Positions 18,472 through 26,565 of a stretch of DNA of 64,000 bases are shown one piece after another. The position numbers were made by a program, and so were the translations under genes. Origin of the DNA: JANWXR01 sp964608265 (GTDB taxonomy: Bacteria; Chloroflexota; Anaerolineae; Anaerolineales; UBA6663); assembly GCA_964608265.1 (NCBI GenBank), contig CAZSNP010000007.1:1-64000 (forward strand), written 5' to 3'. The first letter of the stretch is position 1. Each line of letters opens with the position of its first letter. The notes beneath the pieces are model-generated. The model searched no databases, was not told the DNA's origin, and was given only the letters and a program-made list of their open reading frames with translations.

Positions 18472-19509
18472 TCACAGATGGCTGACGATGGCGCGGGTCA
18501 TCTCTTTCGTCGTCGCCGCGCCGCCGAGGTCGCGCGTGGTCAGGCCGGAGCGGAGCGTCTCGATGGTCGCGGCGCGCACGCGCTGCGCCGCAGCCGGCTG
18601 GCCAATGTGATCGAGCAACATGGCTGCCGAGAGGATGGCGCCGACGGGGCTGGCGAGGCCCCGCCCGGCGATATCCGGCGCGGAGCCGTGCACCGGCTCG
18701 AACACCGCCGCCGACTCGCCGAGGTTGGCGGAAGGCGCGACGCCCAACCCGCCGATCAGCGCGCTGGCCTCGTCGGAGAGGATGTCGCCGAACAGATTCG
18801 TCGTCACGATGACGTCGAAGTTTTCCGGGTCGCGCACAAGCCGCATGGCAGCAGTATCCACCAGTATCTCATTCACGGCCACATCCGGATAGAGCGCCGC
18901 AACACTCAAGCACATCTCGCGAAACAATCCATCGGTGATCTTAAGTACATTGGCTTTATGAACGATGGTAACTGTCGAGGGGCGACCGAGAGTCGCAGCG
19001 CGCCGCCGTGCCTGTTCAAACGCCACCCGCGCGATCCGTTCGCTGGCGCGTTTCGTGATCACCCGTTCCGCTATGGCCGTATCGCCTTCGCGTCGCTCGC
19101 GCCCGGCATACATCCCCTCGGTGTTCTCGCGCACGATGAGGAGATCGAGGTTGGGCCGCGAGAACGCGCCGGGCAAGGAGAAGGTGGGCCGCAAGTTGGC
19201 GTAGAGCAGAAAGTGGCGGCGCAGGGCGAGGATCGGGCTGCGGTAGCCGGCGACGGTGGTGGAGGGTGAGGCAGTCGCGCCAAACAGGGCCACGCCCGCC
19301 GCAGCCACGGCGGCCACCGTCGCATCCGGCAGCGAGTCGCCGGTCTTCTCAAAATGCTCGAAGCCGGCGTGGGCCTCGACGAAGGTCAATCCCAAACCGA
19401 GCGCCGCCAGCACTTCAGCCGCGGCGGGCACGACCTCCTTGCCGATTCCATCGCCGGGGATCAAGACGATTTTTGATTTTTGATTGCCGGTTGCTGATTG
19501 TGATGTCAT
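18472..19509 (-). CDS. hicd: homoisocitrate dehydrogenase
   Basis: NAD-dependent oxidative decarboxylation of homoisocitrate to 2-oxoadipate. 345 aa, of the isopropylmalate/isocitrate dehydrogenase family: LIPGDGIGKEVVPAA, LLIVRENTEGMYAG (the RENTEG form of isocitrate/homoisocitrate enzymes rather than LeuB's RELTGG), VHKANVLKITDG, NLFGDILSDEAS, HGSAPDIAGRG. The first codons after ATG 19509 encode QSATGNQKSKI, which comes from an AATC-type spacer repeat; the family normally begins at about IVLIPGDGIG. No ribosome-binding site is seen. It lies 17 nt after lysU. Confidence 0.9.
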   Translation of the reverse strand: MTSQSATGNQKSKIVLIPGDGIGKEVVPAAAEVLAALGLGLTFVEAHAGFEHFEKTGDSLPDATVAAVAAAGVALFGATASPSTTVAGYRSPILALRRHFLLYANLRPTFSLPGAFSRPNLDLLIVRENTEGMYAGRERREGDTAIAERVITKRASERIARVAFEQARRRAATLGRPSTVTIVHKANVLKITDGLFREMCLSVAALYPDVAVNEILVDTAAMRLVRDPENFDVIVTTNLFGDILSDEASALIGGLGVAPSANLGESAAVFEPVHGSAPDIAGRGLASPVGAILSAAMLLDHIGQPAAAQRVRAATIETLRSGLTTRDLGGAATTKEMTRAIVSHL

Positions 19510-19526
19510 CGTGTAATCAAAAACTA

Positions 19527-20081
19527 TCAATCAGAAATCTTCACATCTTCGGTACTCGTCAGGCCAAGCTTGCGGCGCACGTGCGCAATGAGGCCGCCGG
19601 CCTCGATCATGCCGAGCGCAGTCGGCGAGAGCGGGGGGAAGGCGTACTCACGCCCGTCGAGGCGGATGAGGCTGCGCGCCAGATCAATCGCAAGTGTATC
19701 GCCGGATCGCGCAGCGTCCACCGCCTCGGGGCAGGTGATGAGGAGCAGGCCCTGGTTGATGCCGTTGCGAAAGTAGATGCGGGCGAAGGATTTGGCCACC
19801 ACGGCGGCGAGGCCGCGATATTTGAGGCAGGTCACCGCCTGCTCGCGCGAGCTGCCGTTGCCGAAGTTGCGCCCGGCCACGATGATGTCGCCCGGTCGCG
19901 CGTGCGCGGTGAAGTTCGGGTCGAGGTCTTCGAGCGCATGCGCGGCGATCTCCTCCGGCTCGCGCAACGTGTAGGTGTGCTTGCCGGGGAAGAGGACATC
20001 GGTGTTGACGCCGTCGCCGTACTTCCACACCTTGCCTGATATTTTTGATTTCTGATTTTGGATTTCTGATTGTGAGTGCAT
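19527..20081 (-). CDS. lysU: homoaconitase small subunit
   Basis: Swivel-domain subunit which, with LysT, isomerises homocitrate to homoisocitrate through homoaconitate. 184 aa, LeuD-like: GKVWKYGDGVNTDVLFPGKHTY, GRNFGNGSSREQAV (substrate-binding loop), KSFARIYFRNGINQGLL. The only upstream ATG (20081) adds about 14 residues, HSQSEIQNQKSKIS, encoded by an AATC-type repeat; the conserved domain starts at GKVWKYG, where a GTG codon is an alternative start. Follows lysT by 36 nt. Confidence 0.9.
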   Translation of the reverse strand: MHSQSEIQNQKSKISGKVWKYGDGVNTDVLFPGKHTYTLREPEEIAAHALEDLDPNFTAHARPGDIIVAGRNFGNGSSREQAVTCLKYRGLAAVVAKSFARIYFRNGINQGLLLITCPEAVDAARSGDTLAIDLARSLIRLDGREYAFPPLSPTALGMIEAGGLIAHVRRKLGLTSTEDVKISD

Positions 20082-20117
20082 GGCGCGTATTTTGATGAGC
20101 CTTTGCGTCCTCGCGGT

Positions 20118-21443
20118 TCAAATGTCCCTCGGGTCTGTAATGACACCGGTGACCGCGCTGGCCGCCACCACCGCCGGGCTGGCGAGGTAGATGTCTGCGT
20201 CGGGCTGGCCCATGCGACCTCTGAAGTTGCGGTTGGCCGAGGAGATGCAGACCTCGCCCGGCGCGAGCACGCCCATGTGGTTGCCCATGCACGGCCCGCA
20301 GCCCGGCGTGCCGAACATCGCGCCGGCCTCCATTAACGTTTGCACGTGCCCGAGGCGCGCCGCCTCCAGATACACTTCGGAAGAGGCCGGGACGATGAGC
20401 AGCCGCGCGCCCGCTGCGACCCGCCTGCCCCGCATCACCTCCGCCGCCAGCGCGATGTCCTCCAATCGCCCGTTCGTGCATGTGCCGATGAAGGCCTGAT
20501 GAATCCGCGTGCCGCGCAGCGCCGAGAGCGGTTGCGTGCTATCCACCGCGTGCGGGCACGCCACTGTCAACTCAATCGCCGAGCAATCAATCGCATGTGT
20601 CGCGGCATAGTTCGCGTCAGGGTCGGGATAGAGCGCGCCACTTTGGATTGCTGATTTCTGATTGCGGATTGCGGATTGCCAGTCCGGCTTTGGCTTTCCG
20701 CTTTCTGCCGCCTGCCTTCTGACCTTGCGTTCCGCCAGATAGTCAAACACCGCCTCGTCCGGCGGCAGGTAGGCGTTCTTCGCGCCGAACTCGGCCATCA
20801 TGTTCGGGATGACCATCCGGCTTTCGAGCGAGAACGTGGCGAGGGCGGGGCCGTCGAACTCCACCGACATATACAGCCCGCCATCCGCGCCGAAGTGGCC
20901 GATGAGGTGCAGACACAGGTCCTTGGTGGTGATGCCTCTGCCGAGCGCGCCCGTCAGCGTGAACCGGATCGTTTCCGGCACGCGCAACCACAACTCTCCC
21001 GTCGCCCACAGCACGGCCACCTCGGTGCGGCCCACGCCCGCGCCGAAAGCGCCCATCCACCCGAAGTGCGGCGTGTGCGAGTCCGAGCCAAGGATGAGCT
21101 GCCCCGGCAGGATGATGGCTTCCTCGCTATGAACCTGGTGGCAGATGCCGCGCCCGGCCTCGAAGAAGTGCTTGACTCCGTGGCGTTTGACGAATTCGCG
21201 CACCTCGGCGTGGTTGCGGGCGTGCTGGGCGTTGGGCGCCGGCACGGCGTGGTCGAGCGTGATGGCCAGCCGCTCCGGGATTGCCACTTTCTCCACGCCG
21301 ATACTTTTGAAGATTTTATAGATGGCGGCGGTGTTGTCGTGCGAGAGCACGATGTCGGGCCGCGCGTCCACCACCTGCCCGGCCACTACCTGCCTCAGCC
21401 CCGCCGCGCGGGCGAGGGCCTTCTCCGCGAATGTCTTACCCAT
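20118..21443 (-). CDS. lysT: homoaconitase large subunit
   Basis: Iron-sulfur hydro-lyase subunit acting with LysU in the 2-oxoadipate branch. 441 aa, LeuC/aconitase superfamily. 4Fe-4S ligands are in FIGTCTNGR and GTPGCGPCMGNH; substrate motifs include DSHTPHFGWMGAFGAGVGRTE. The start MGKTFAEKAL at 21443 agrees with the family; the frame upstream is repeat sequence (see 21448). Oddly, about 25 residues rich in Gln/Lys/Ser (GKPKPDWQSAIRNQKSAIQS) interrupt the protein before LYPDPDANY, encoded by two spacer-type repeats at 20643-20725. The frame is kept. Confidence 0.92.
   Translation of the reverse strand: MGKTFAEKALARAAGLRQVVAGQVVDARPDIVLSHDNTAAIYKIFKSIGVEKVAIPERLAITLDHAVPAPNAQHARNHAEVREFVKRHGVKHFFEAGRGICHQVHSEEAIILPGQLILGSDSHTPHFGWMGAFGAGVGRTEVAVLWATGELWLRVPETIRFTLTGALGRGITTKDLCLHLIGHFGADGGLYMSVEFDGPALATFSLESRMVIPNMMAEFGAKNAYLPPDEAVFDYLAERKVRRQAAESGKPKPDWQSAIRNQKSAIQSGALYPDPDANYAATHAIDCSAIELTVACPHAVDSTQPLSALRGTRIHQAFIGTCTNGRLEDIALAAEVMRGRRVAAGARLLIVPASSEVYLEAARLGHVQTLMEAGAMFGTPGCGPCMGNHMGVLAPGEVCISSANRNFRGRMGQPDADIYLASPAVVAASAVTGVITDPRDI
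20643..20725. repeat. in-frame repeat insertion within lysT
   Basis: On the minus strand, a GGCAGAAGGC-like block (copies AGAAGGCAGGCGGCAGAAAG) is followed by an AATC-type block (AATCCGCAATCAGAAATCAGC and neighbours). Both word types resemble those in gene junctions elsewhere. The product is an extra hydrophilic segment in LysT. Confidence 0.7.
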
Positions 21444-21447
21444 GCCG

Positions 21448-21515
21448 CATTCTCTCGCCAGGCACGCCAAGGACGCAAAGTATCCCTGGCGAACCTGGCG
21501 TGCGTTGCGAGAGAC
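21448..21515. repeat. CTCGCCAGGC-type inverted repeat between homocitrate synthase and lysT
   Basis: Left arm CTCTCGCCAGGCACGCC and right arm GGCGTGCGTTGCGAGAG are inverted copies joined by degenerate units (AAGGACGCAAAG, CTGGCGAACCTGG). It fills the whole junction. Related words occur at 26496-26565, 44790-44855 and 36355-36418. Confidence 0.65.
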
Positions 21516-22841
21516 TCAACCGCCTCTCCCATTCACTGCAATCCCCGGGGTGCCCTGCGCGCGCGAACGTGAAGCATCGGAGTCGAGCCGCTGCACGACG
21601 GGCGGCAGCGTCTCCGGCAGCGCCAGCCGCGCCAGCCCGAATTCGCGCTCGGCCAACTCAATCAACACATACTCCGGCGACACATCCGGCGCGAGCTGAT
21701 ACACGCGCTCCTTGAACACGCGCGCGATGTCGCGCGCCTGTGTCTCTTCAATTTGATAGTAGCGGATCTCGCGCAGGAAGTAGTGGATGATGTTCCAGCC
21801 GGAGAGCGGGCCGAGCAGGATTTCGCTTTCGCTCACACCGAACTGGTCGAGCGGGTGCGCCTCGTACGCCGACGAGTCGCGCAGCACCGCGTTTTGATGC
21901 ACGCCGGCAGTGTGCGTGCGGTTGGTCAGGCTCACCGGCTCTGTGGGCGGCACGAGCATCTTCAGCTTATCCGCCAGCATCACGTTGAGGGGATACGAGC
22001 CGCGCAGGTGATAGCCCTCGAGCTTGTCGTACTCGCGGTCAACGTGCAGATTGAAGAGCAGGGCGGTGAGGGAGGTGACGCCCGAGCGTTCGCCGATGCC
22101 GAGGATGGTCGTGTCGAGGTAGCGCACGCCGGAGCGCACGGCGGCCAGCGCGTTGGTCAGCGCGAAGCCGCGATCGTTGTGAAAGTGGCCCTCGAACTCC
22201 ATCCCCGGGTAGCGCGCCCGCAGCGCGGCGGTGCGCTGGGCGATGGTCATCGGCGTGGCGACGCCCACCGTATCCGGCATCCCCAACCGATCTACCAGCG
22301 GCGCGATCTCATCGTACACGCGAAAGAGATCGGCCTCGCGCGTGCGGAAGGCATCCTCGCCCGAGAAGCGCAGCACCAGATCGGGGTAGTGCCGGCGCAC
22401 TTCTTCGATGAGCGCCCGCGCCTCGCGCACGATCACCTCCAGATCGCGCCCGTGATTGAACGCCCGCGCCTCCGCCGAGGTGCCGATGTAGAAATGCAGC
22501 CCGTCCGCGCCGGCCTCGATCGCCGCCTCCACGTCGCGCGGGTGGCAGCGCACGTGAGCGCACAAGAACGTGTAGCCCTTCTGCGTGATGAGCGAATCGC
22601 GCACGGCCCTGAGCGCGGCGAAATCCTCGCGTTCCTGCGGGCTGACCACCGGCGAGAACACCTCCACAAACTTCACGCCGTAGATGATGAGCGCGCGCAG
22701 AATCTCCTCCTTGTCGGCGCGCGTGAAGAAATACTTGTGATGGTCGTGGAGCAGGGAGGTCTGTTGACCTTCACGCAACGTGGCGTCCACGATTTCGAGC
22801 GAACGGGGTTGGTATTGAGAGAAACGGCTCATACTTGACAT
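21516..22841 (-). CDS. hcs: homocitrate synthase
   Basis: Condenses 2-oxoglutarate with acetyl-CoA, the entry step of the alpha-aminoadipate route. 441 aa, DRE-TIM metallolyase. IVDATLREGQQTS supplies the catalytic Arg/metal Asp, VEVFSPVVSPQER is the HCS-type second strand, HFHNDRGFALTNALAA supplies the metal histidines, and GIGERSGVTSL and RTHTAGVHQNAVL follow. The SPVVSPQ and GIGERxG motifs favour HCS over isopropylmalate or citramalate synthase. The likely start is ATG 22841 (or 22832); everything upstream in frame is repeat. The last 20 residues are non-conserved. Confidence 0.88.
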   Translation of the reverse strand: MSSMSRFSQYQPRSLEIVDATLREGQQTSLLHDHHKYFFTRADKEEILRALIIYGVKFVEVFSPVVSPQEREDFAALRAVRDSLITQKGYTFLCAHVRCHPRDVEAAIEAGADGLHFYIGTSAEARAFNHGRDLEVIVREARALIEEVRRHYPDLVLRFSGEDAFRTREADLFRVYDEIAPLVDRLGMPDTVGVATPMTIAQRTAALRARYPGMEFEGHFHNDRGFALTNALAAVRSGVRYLDTTILGIGERSGVTSLTALLFNLHVDREYDKLEGYHLRGSYPLNVMLADKLKMLVPPTEPVSLTNRTHTAGVHQNAVLRDSSAYEAHPLDQFGVSESEILLGPLSGWNIIHYFLREIRYYQIEETQARDIARVFKERVYQLAPDVSPEYVLIELAEREFGLARLALPETLPPVVQRLDSDASRSRAQGTPGIAVNGRGG

Positions 22842-22847
22842 GGTGAC

Positions 22848-22912
22848 GCGGTGACCGGGTGACCGGGTGATCTGGAAGGTCACCCCGTCACCCGGTCACC
22901 GTGTCACTCCAT
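22848..22912. repeat. GTGACCGG-type tandem inverted repeat between lysJ and hcs
   Basis: GTGACGCGGTGACCGGGTGACC is mirrored by GGTCACCCCGTCACCCGG then TCACCGTGTCAC. The unit is about 8 bp (GTGACCGG), tandem in both arms, with a 9-nt centre. It fills the junction, and the right arm reaches the lysJ stop codon. No U-tract follows in either direction. Confidence 0.75.
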
Positions 22913-24100
22913 TTCAACGACAGCAGCTTTCACAGGCAGCGGCTGCGCCAACACCGCTTCCACCGCCTCGGCGGCGCGCGCGAGTTGCGTCTGCGAGATG
23001 ACGAGCGGCGGGAGGAACCGCATCACGGTCAGGCCGGCGGGCAGGGCGAGCACGCGCTGGTCGAGCATCAGCGCCTGCAGGTACGGCGTCACCTTCTGCT
23101 TCAACTCGATGCCGACCATCAACCCCTTGCCGCGCACCTCGCGGATGAGGGGCGACTGGATTTGCTTCAGTCGTTCGATGAACCACGCGCCCAGTTCGGC
23201 GGCGCGGTCGGCGAGATGTTCGCTCTCGATGTAGCCGATGGCGGCCAGCGAGGCCGCGCAGGCCAGCGGGTTGCCGCCGAACGTCGAGCCGTGGACCAGC
23301 GGCGGCAACTTGCCCACCCGGTCATTGAACACCACCGCGCCCATCGGCAGGCCGCCGGCAATGGATTTCGCCAGGCACACCATATCCGGCTCGAGGCCGA
23401 AGTGCTCGCTCGCAAACATCGCCCCGGTGCGCGCGAAGCCGGTCTGCACCTCATCCACAATCAACAGCGCGCCGTGCTCGCGACACAGCCGCTGCGCGCC
23501 GAGGAGAAACTCCGCCGTGCCCGGCCGCACGCCGCCCTCGCCCTGAATCACTTCCACGATGACGGCGGCGGTACGTTCGTTGACGTTGGCTTCGAGCGCG
23601 GCCAGATCATTGTAGGCGATGTGGCGGAAGTCGGGGACGAGCGGCTCGAACGGCTCGCGGTACTTCTTCTCCCACGTCGCCGAGAGCGCGCCCATGGTGC
23701 GCCCGTGGAAGCCGCGCATGGCGGCGACGATGTCGCGCCGGCCCGTGCGCAGGCGGGCGAACTTGAACGCAGCCTCGTTCGCCTCTGCGCCGGAGTTGCA
23801 CAGAAAGACGTGCCGCATGTCGCCGGGCGCGATGGCAATGAGTTTCTCCATCAGCGCGGCGCGTTTGTCGTTGAAGAACATCTCCGGCACCGAGATGATG
23901 GTGCGGGCCTGCTGCGCGATGGCCTCGGCGACGGCGGGGTTGGCGTGGCCGAGGTTGCCCGCGCCCTGCCCGCCGACGCAGTCTACGTACTCGTTGCCGT
24001 CGCTGTCCCACAGCGTCGCACCCTCGCCGCGCACGATGGCGATGGGGCGCTTGGTGTACAAGCCGGAGGTGAACTGGGTTTCAATGTCTTGGATGCTCAT
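22904..24100 (-). CDS. lysJ: [LysW]-aminoadipate semialdehyde aminotransferase
   Basis: PLP-dependent transamination of LysW-bound aminoadipate semialdehyde to LysW-lysine. 398 aa, class III aminotransferase of the ArgD/LysJ type: CNSGAEANEAAFKFAR (cofactor phosphate), FHGRTMGALSAT, IVDEVQTGFARTG, LAKSIAGGLPMGAV (PLP Lys), HGSTFGGNPLACAA. The ATG at 24100 (MSIQDIETQF) overlaps the stop of the preceding four-helix-bundle gene by ATGA, which fixes the start and implies coupled translation. It may also serve acetyl- or LysW-ornithine synthesis. Confidence 0.92.
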   Translation of the reverse strand: MSIQDIETQFTSGLYTKRPIAIVRGEGATLWDSDGNEYVDCVGGQGAGNLGHANPAVAEAIAQQARTIISVPEMFFNDKRAALMEKLIAIAPGDMRHVFLCNSGAEANEAAFKFARLRTGRRDIVAAMRGFHGRTMGALSATWEKKYREPFEPLVPDFRHIAYNDLAALEANVNERTAAVIVEVIQGEGGVRPGTAEFLLGAQRLCREHGALLIVDEVQTGFARTGAMFASEHFGLEPDMVCLAKSIAGGLPMGAVVFNDRVGKLPPLVHGSTFGGNPLACAASLAAIGYIESEHLADRAAELGAWFIERLKQIQSPLIREVRGKGLMVGIELKQKVTPYLQALMLDQRVLALPAGLTVMRFLPPLVISQTQLARAAEAVEAVLAQPLPVKAAVVEME

Positions 24101-24492
24101 GTATCTCTGATCTGTGATTTCTGATTGCTGATTGTGCGTCTGAGATTGCGCTTTGTTGTGCGTGACGTGGCAGTGAGAATGGCAACGATCTCGTTGCCTT
24201 CTTTTATCAGGCTTGCCAAGCGCTTTTGCGACATCAATCCGGCATCCACCATCACTTCCAGCCAATACAACGATTCATCGGCTTCTTCAATGGCGATGTC
24301 TACCTTCGAGACGAAGTCCTTGCCAGACCGTCCCCGGCAAGCCGACCGATAGTTCGCGCCGACGGAGGTGCCCGAACGCACAAGCTGCCGTGCCAACATG
24401 TCAGCGGTGCGAGACTTTGGCAATGCTTCAATTACCTTGATGCAGCGCAGGCCGAAAGCTTTGGTGCGTTGTTTGAGTTCTTCGGGCGTCAT
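24097..24492 (-). CDS. four-helix-bundle protein (23S rRNA intervening-sequence protein family)
   Basis: 131 aa. Matches the small four-helix bundle family first found in 23S rRNA intervening sequences: LKQRTKAFGLRCIKVIEALP, LARQLVRSGTSVGANYRSACRGRSGKDFVSKVDIAIEEADESLYWLE, and a final helix with LIKEGNEIVAIL. Function unknown; members are suspected to bind RNA and are thought to form pentamers. Strong AAGGAGG 4 nt before the ATG. It lies inside the lysine operon between lysZ and lysJ and overlaps lysJ by 4 nt. Its last residues (TISNQKSQIRDT) are repeat-encoded. Confidence 0.85.
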   Translation of the reverse strand: MTPEELKQRTKAFGLRCIKVIEALPKSRTADMLARQLVRSGTSVGANYRSACRGRSGKDFVSKVDIAIEEADESLYWLEVMVDAGLMSQKRLASLIKEGNEIVAILTATSRTTKRNLRRTISNQKSQIRDT

Positions 24493-24527
24493 ACCGCCTC
24501 CTTATGAAGCAAATGGCGAATACCCGA

Positions 24528-24563
24528 ATTGGCAATCAGAAATCAGCAATCGAGAATCAGAAA
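24528..24563. repeat. AATCAGAAATC-type repeat between lysZ and the four-helix-bundle gene
   Basis: On the + strand the words AATCAGAAATCAGCAATC, then AATCAGAAATC, are repeated with a 7-11 nt period. The same word set is at about 19469-19504, 20039-20075, 24109-24140, 40310-40341 and 52298-52335, and inside lysT. Confidence 0.65.
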
Positions 24564-25373
24564 TCAAGAAATGACAGTGCCTCTGCCCGCGAGCGCGTTC
24601 GCAATCGGCTTATCAACGCGGCCATCGGCGAAGATGACTTTGGGCACGCCGAGCTGCGTCGCCTCAGCCGCGCCGAGCACTTTCTTCTTCATCCGCCCCT
24701 CGGCAAACTCCAGCGACTGTTCGACTTTGTCTTTGTCAATGTGCGTGATGAGTGTGCTCTCGTCGGGAAAATTGCGCAGCAGACCGGGGACGTTGCTGAG
24801 GAGGATGAGTTGCTCTGCGCGCACGGCCCCGGCCACCATCGCCGCCGCGCGGTCAGCGTCCACATTCACGGCGTCGCCCTCCGGCGAAATCGCCAGCGGC
24901 GCTATGACGGGTGTGAAGCCCGCGGCGATCAACTTCAATAGCCACTCCCCATTTACCGATTCGATTTTGCCTGTGTAGTCGTCGCGCAGCATCCGCTGCT
25001 TGCCGGTCTGCGGGTCAATGATGCGGATGGCGTCTTTGCGCCTGGCCACCATCACGCGCCCATCCACGCCCGAGAGGCTGAAGGCGTTGACGCCCAGCTT
25101 CTGCAAGCGTTCGGTGATGAGGGTGCTGATCCGGCCCGTCGTCACCATCGCGAAAATCTCGAGTGTGGTCCGGTCGGTGTAGCGCGAGGTGAAGCCGCTC
25201 GGCGAGGTGACCATCTGCGGTGGATGGCCCAGTCGCTCCGAAATGACATTCGTCTCGCCCGAGCCGCCATGCACGACGATGAGCTTGTGCCCGGCCAGAA
25301 CATGCGAAGCGATGTCCGCCATCACCGCGTTGAAGTTCAAACCACTCGCGCCGCCGATCTTGACAACAATCAT
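24564..25373 (-). CDS. lysZ: [LysW]-aminoadipate kinase
   Basis: Phosphorylates the aminoadipate side-chain carboxyl on LysW. 269 aa, amino-acid kinase family close to NAGK: VVKIGGASG (Gly-rich phosphate loop), VVHGGSGETN, FTSRYTDRTTLE (substrate-binding Arg), LSGVDGRVMVARRK, VNVDADRAAAMVAGA, LLSNVPGLLRN. ATG 25373 (MIVVKIGG) is the family start. The frame extends 27 codons upstream, but that stretch is repeat sequence. No ribosome-binding site seen. Confidence 0.92.
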   Translation of the reverse strand: MIVVKIGGASGLNFNAVMADIASHVLAGHKLIVVHGGSGETNVISERLGHPPQMVTSPSGFTSRYTDRTTLEIFAMVTTGRISTLITERLQKLGVNAFSLSGVDGRVMVARRKDAIRIIDPQTGKQRMLRDDYTGKIESVNGEWLLKLIAAGFTPVIAPLAISPEGDAVNVDADRAAAMVAGAVRAEQLILLSNVPGLLRNFPDESTLITHIDKDKVEQSLEFAEGRMKKKVLGAAEATQLGVPKVIFADGRVDKPIANALAGRGTVIS

Positions 25374-25455
25374 AAATGACCGACGACTGACGACCGACGG
25401 CTGACGACTGCACGCTAACATGGCCGTCGTCGGTCGTCCGTCATCCGTCGTCAAA
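25374..25455. repeat. GACGACCGACG-type inverted repeat between lysY and lysZ
   Basis: GACCGACGACTGACGACCGACGG on one side is mirrored by GCCGTCGTCGGTCGTCCGTC on the other, around a non-repeated centre of about 15 nt. The unit is CCGTCGTC/GACGACGG. It fills the 77-bp junction and reaches the lysY stop. Confidence 0.7.
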
Positions 25456-26491
25456 TCGGGTGCAGTCCCGGAAATTCCAACCCCGCCGTTTCGTCAATGC
25501 CGCACATCACATTCATGGCCTGCACCGCGCTGCCGCTCGCGCCCTTCATCAAATTATCAATCGCCGCCAGCGCCACCACGCGGCCTGAGTCGGCGTCGAG
25601 GTCGAAGCCCACATCGGCATAGTTGCTGCCGGCCAGGATTTTGGGATCGGGCACGCGGTGGATGCCGCTGCGGTCCTTTACGATGCGGACGAATGGTTCG
25701 TTGTTGTACGCCGCGCGGTACGCCTTCCACAAATCCTTCTCGGTCACGCCCGGCTTCACAAAGCAGTGCGCCGCTGCCAGCACGCCGCGCACCAGGTCCA
25801 CCGCTGTCATGCTCAGGTGGACGTTGCCCAATCCCAATTCCTGTATCACTTCCGCCGTATGGCGGTGACCGGTGGGCGCGTAGGCGCGCACGCTGTGGCT
25901 TCTCTCCGGATGATGCGAGCCGGCGTTCACGGTCGCGCCGCCCTCGGACGACCCGGTCTTCACATCCACGATGATGGGCCGGCTGAGGTCGAGCAGGCCG
26001 GCGCGCACGAGCGGCAGCAGCGCCAGGTTGCTGGCGGTCGCGTTGCAGCCGACGCCGCTGATGTAACGCGCGGTTTTCATCGCCTCGCGCTGTAACTCGG
26101 GCAGGCCGTACACAAAAGCGCCGAGGTGTTGCGGGGCGGCGTGCGCCTCGCCGTACCACTTCTCATACAGCGCCGCATCGCGCAGCCGAAAGTCCGCCGA
26201 TAAATCCACAATCTTCGGCGCAAGCTGCAGGTACGTCTCGATCTTCTTCTGCGACTCGCCGTGGGGCAAGCACAGGAACAACACATCGCACGGCTGCAAC
26301 GCCTGCTGGCTGACGAACTGTAACTGCGTGCGCTTGCGCAGGTTGGGGTGGTGCTGAAAGACGTACTCGCCCGCCTTCGTTTCCGACGTGGCCTGTGCTA
26401 CCTCGGCGTGCGGATGGAAAAGCAGCAGCCGCAGCAATTCGCCGCCCGTGTAGCCGCCGGCTGCGACGATGGAGACCTTGAGCTTTGTCAT
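25451..26491 (-). CDS. lysY: [LysW]-aminoadipyl-phosphate reductase
   Basis: NADPH-dependent reduction of LysW-aminoadipyl phosphate to the semialdehyde. 346 aa, ArgC/ASADH family: VSIVAAGGYTGGELLRLL (nucleotide loop), FLCLPHGES, VDLSADFRL, KWYGEAHAAPQHL, YISGVGCNATASNLALLPL (catalytic Cys), KTGSSEGGATVNAGSHHPER, YAPTGHRHTAEV. The ATG at 26491 (MTKLKVSIV) is the family start; the preceding frame is repeat. It lies between lysX and lysZ. Confidence 0.92.
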   Translation of the reverse strand: MTKLKVSIVAAGGYTGGELLRLLLFHPHAEVAQATSETKAGEYVFQHHPNLRKRTQLQFVSQQALQPCDVLFLCLPHGESQKKIETYLQLAPKIVDLSADFRLRDAALYEKWYGEAHAAPQHLGAFVYGLPELQREAMKTARYISGVGCNATASNLALLPLVRAGLLDLSRPIIVDVKTGSSEGGATVNAGSHHPERSHSVRAYAPTGHRHTAEVIQELGLGNVHLSMTAVDLVRGVLAAAHCFVKPGVTEKDLWKAYRAAYNNEPFVRIVKDRSGIHRVPDPKILAGSNYADVGFDLDADSGRVVALAAIDNLMKGASGSAVQAMNVMCGIDETAGLEFPGLHPI

Positions 26492-26495
26492 CAAT

Positions 26496-26565
26496 CGCTC
26501 TCTCGCAAAGCTCGCCAAGAGCGCCAAGAAATCCTTTGCGAACTTTGCGTGCCTGGCGAGAGAAT
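26496..26565. repeat. CTCGCAAAGC/CTCGCCAAG-type inverted repeat between lysX and lysY
   Basis: CTCTCGCAAAGCTCGCCAAGAGCGCCAAG is an extended left side; TTTGCGAACTTTGCG and CCTGGCGAGAG form the mirrored right side. It resembles the 21448-21515 element and abuts the lysX stop codon. Confidence 0.65.

Noticed and set aside
22848..22912. CRISPR array or small transposon (MITE)
   Set aside because: The units are 7-11 bp with no constant spacer length or unique spacers, no cas gene is in the window, and no target-site duplication was seen.
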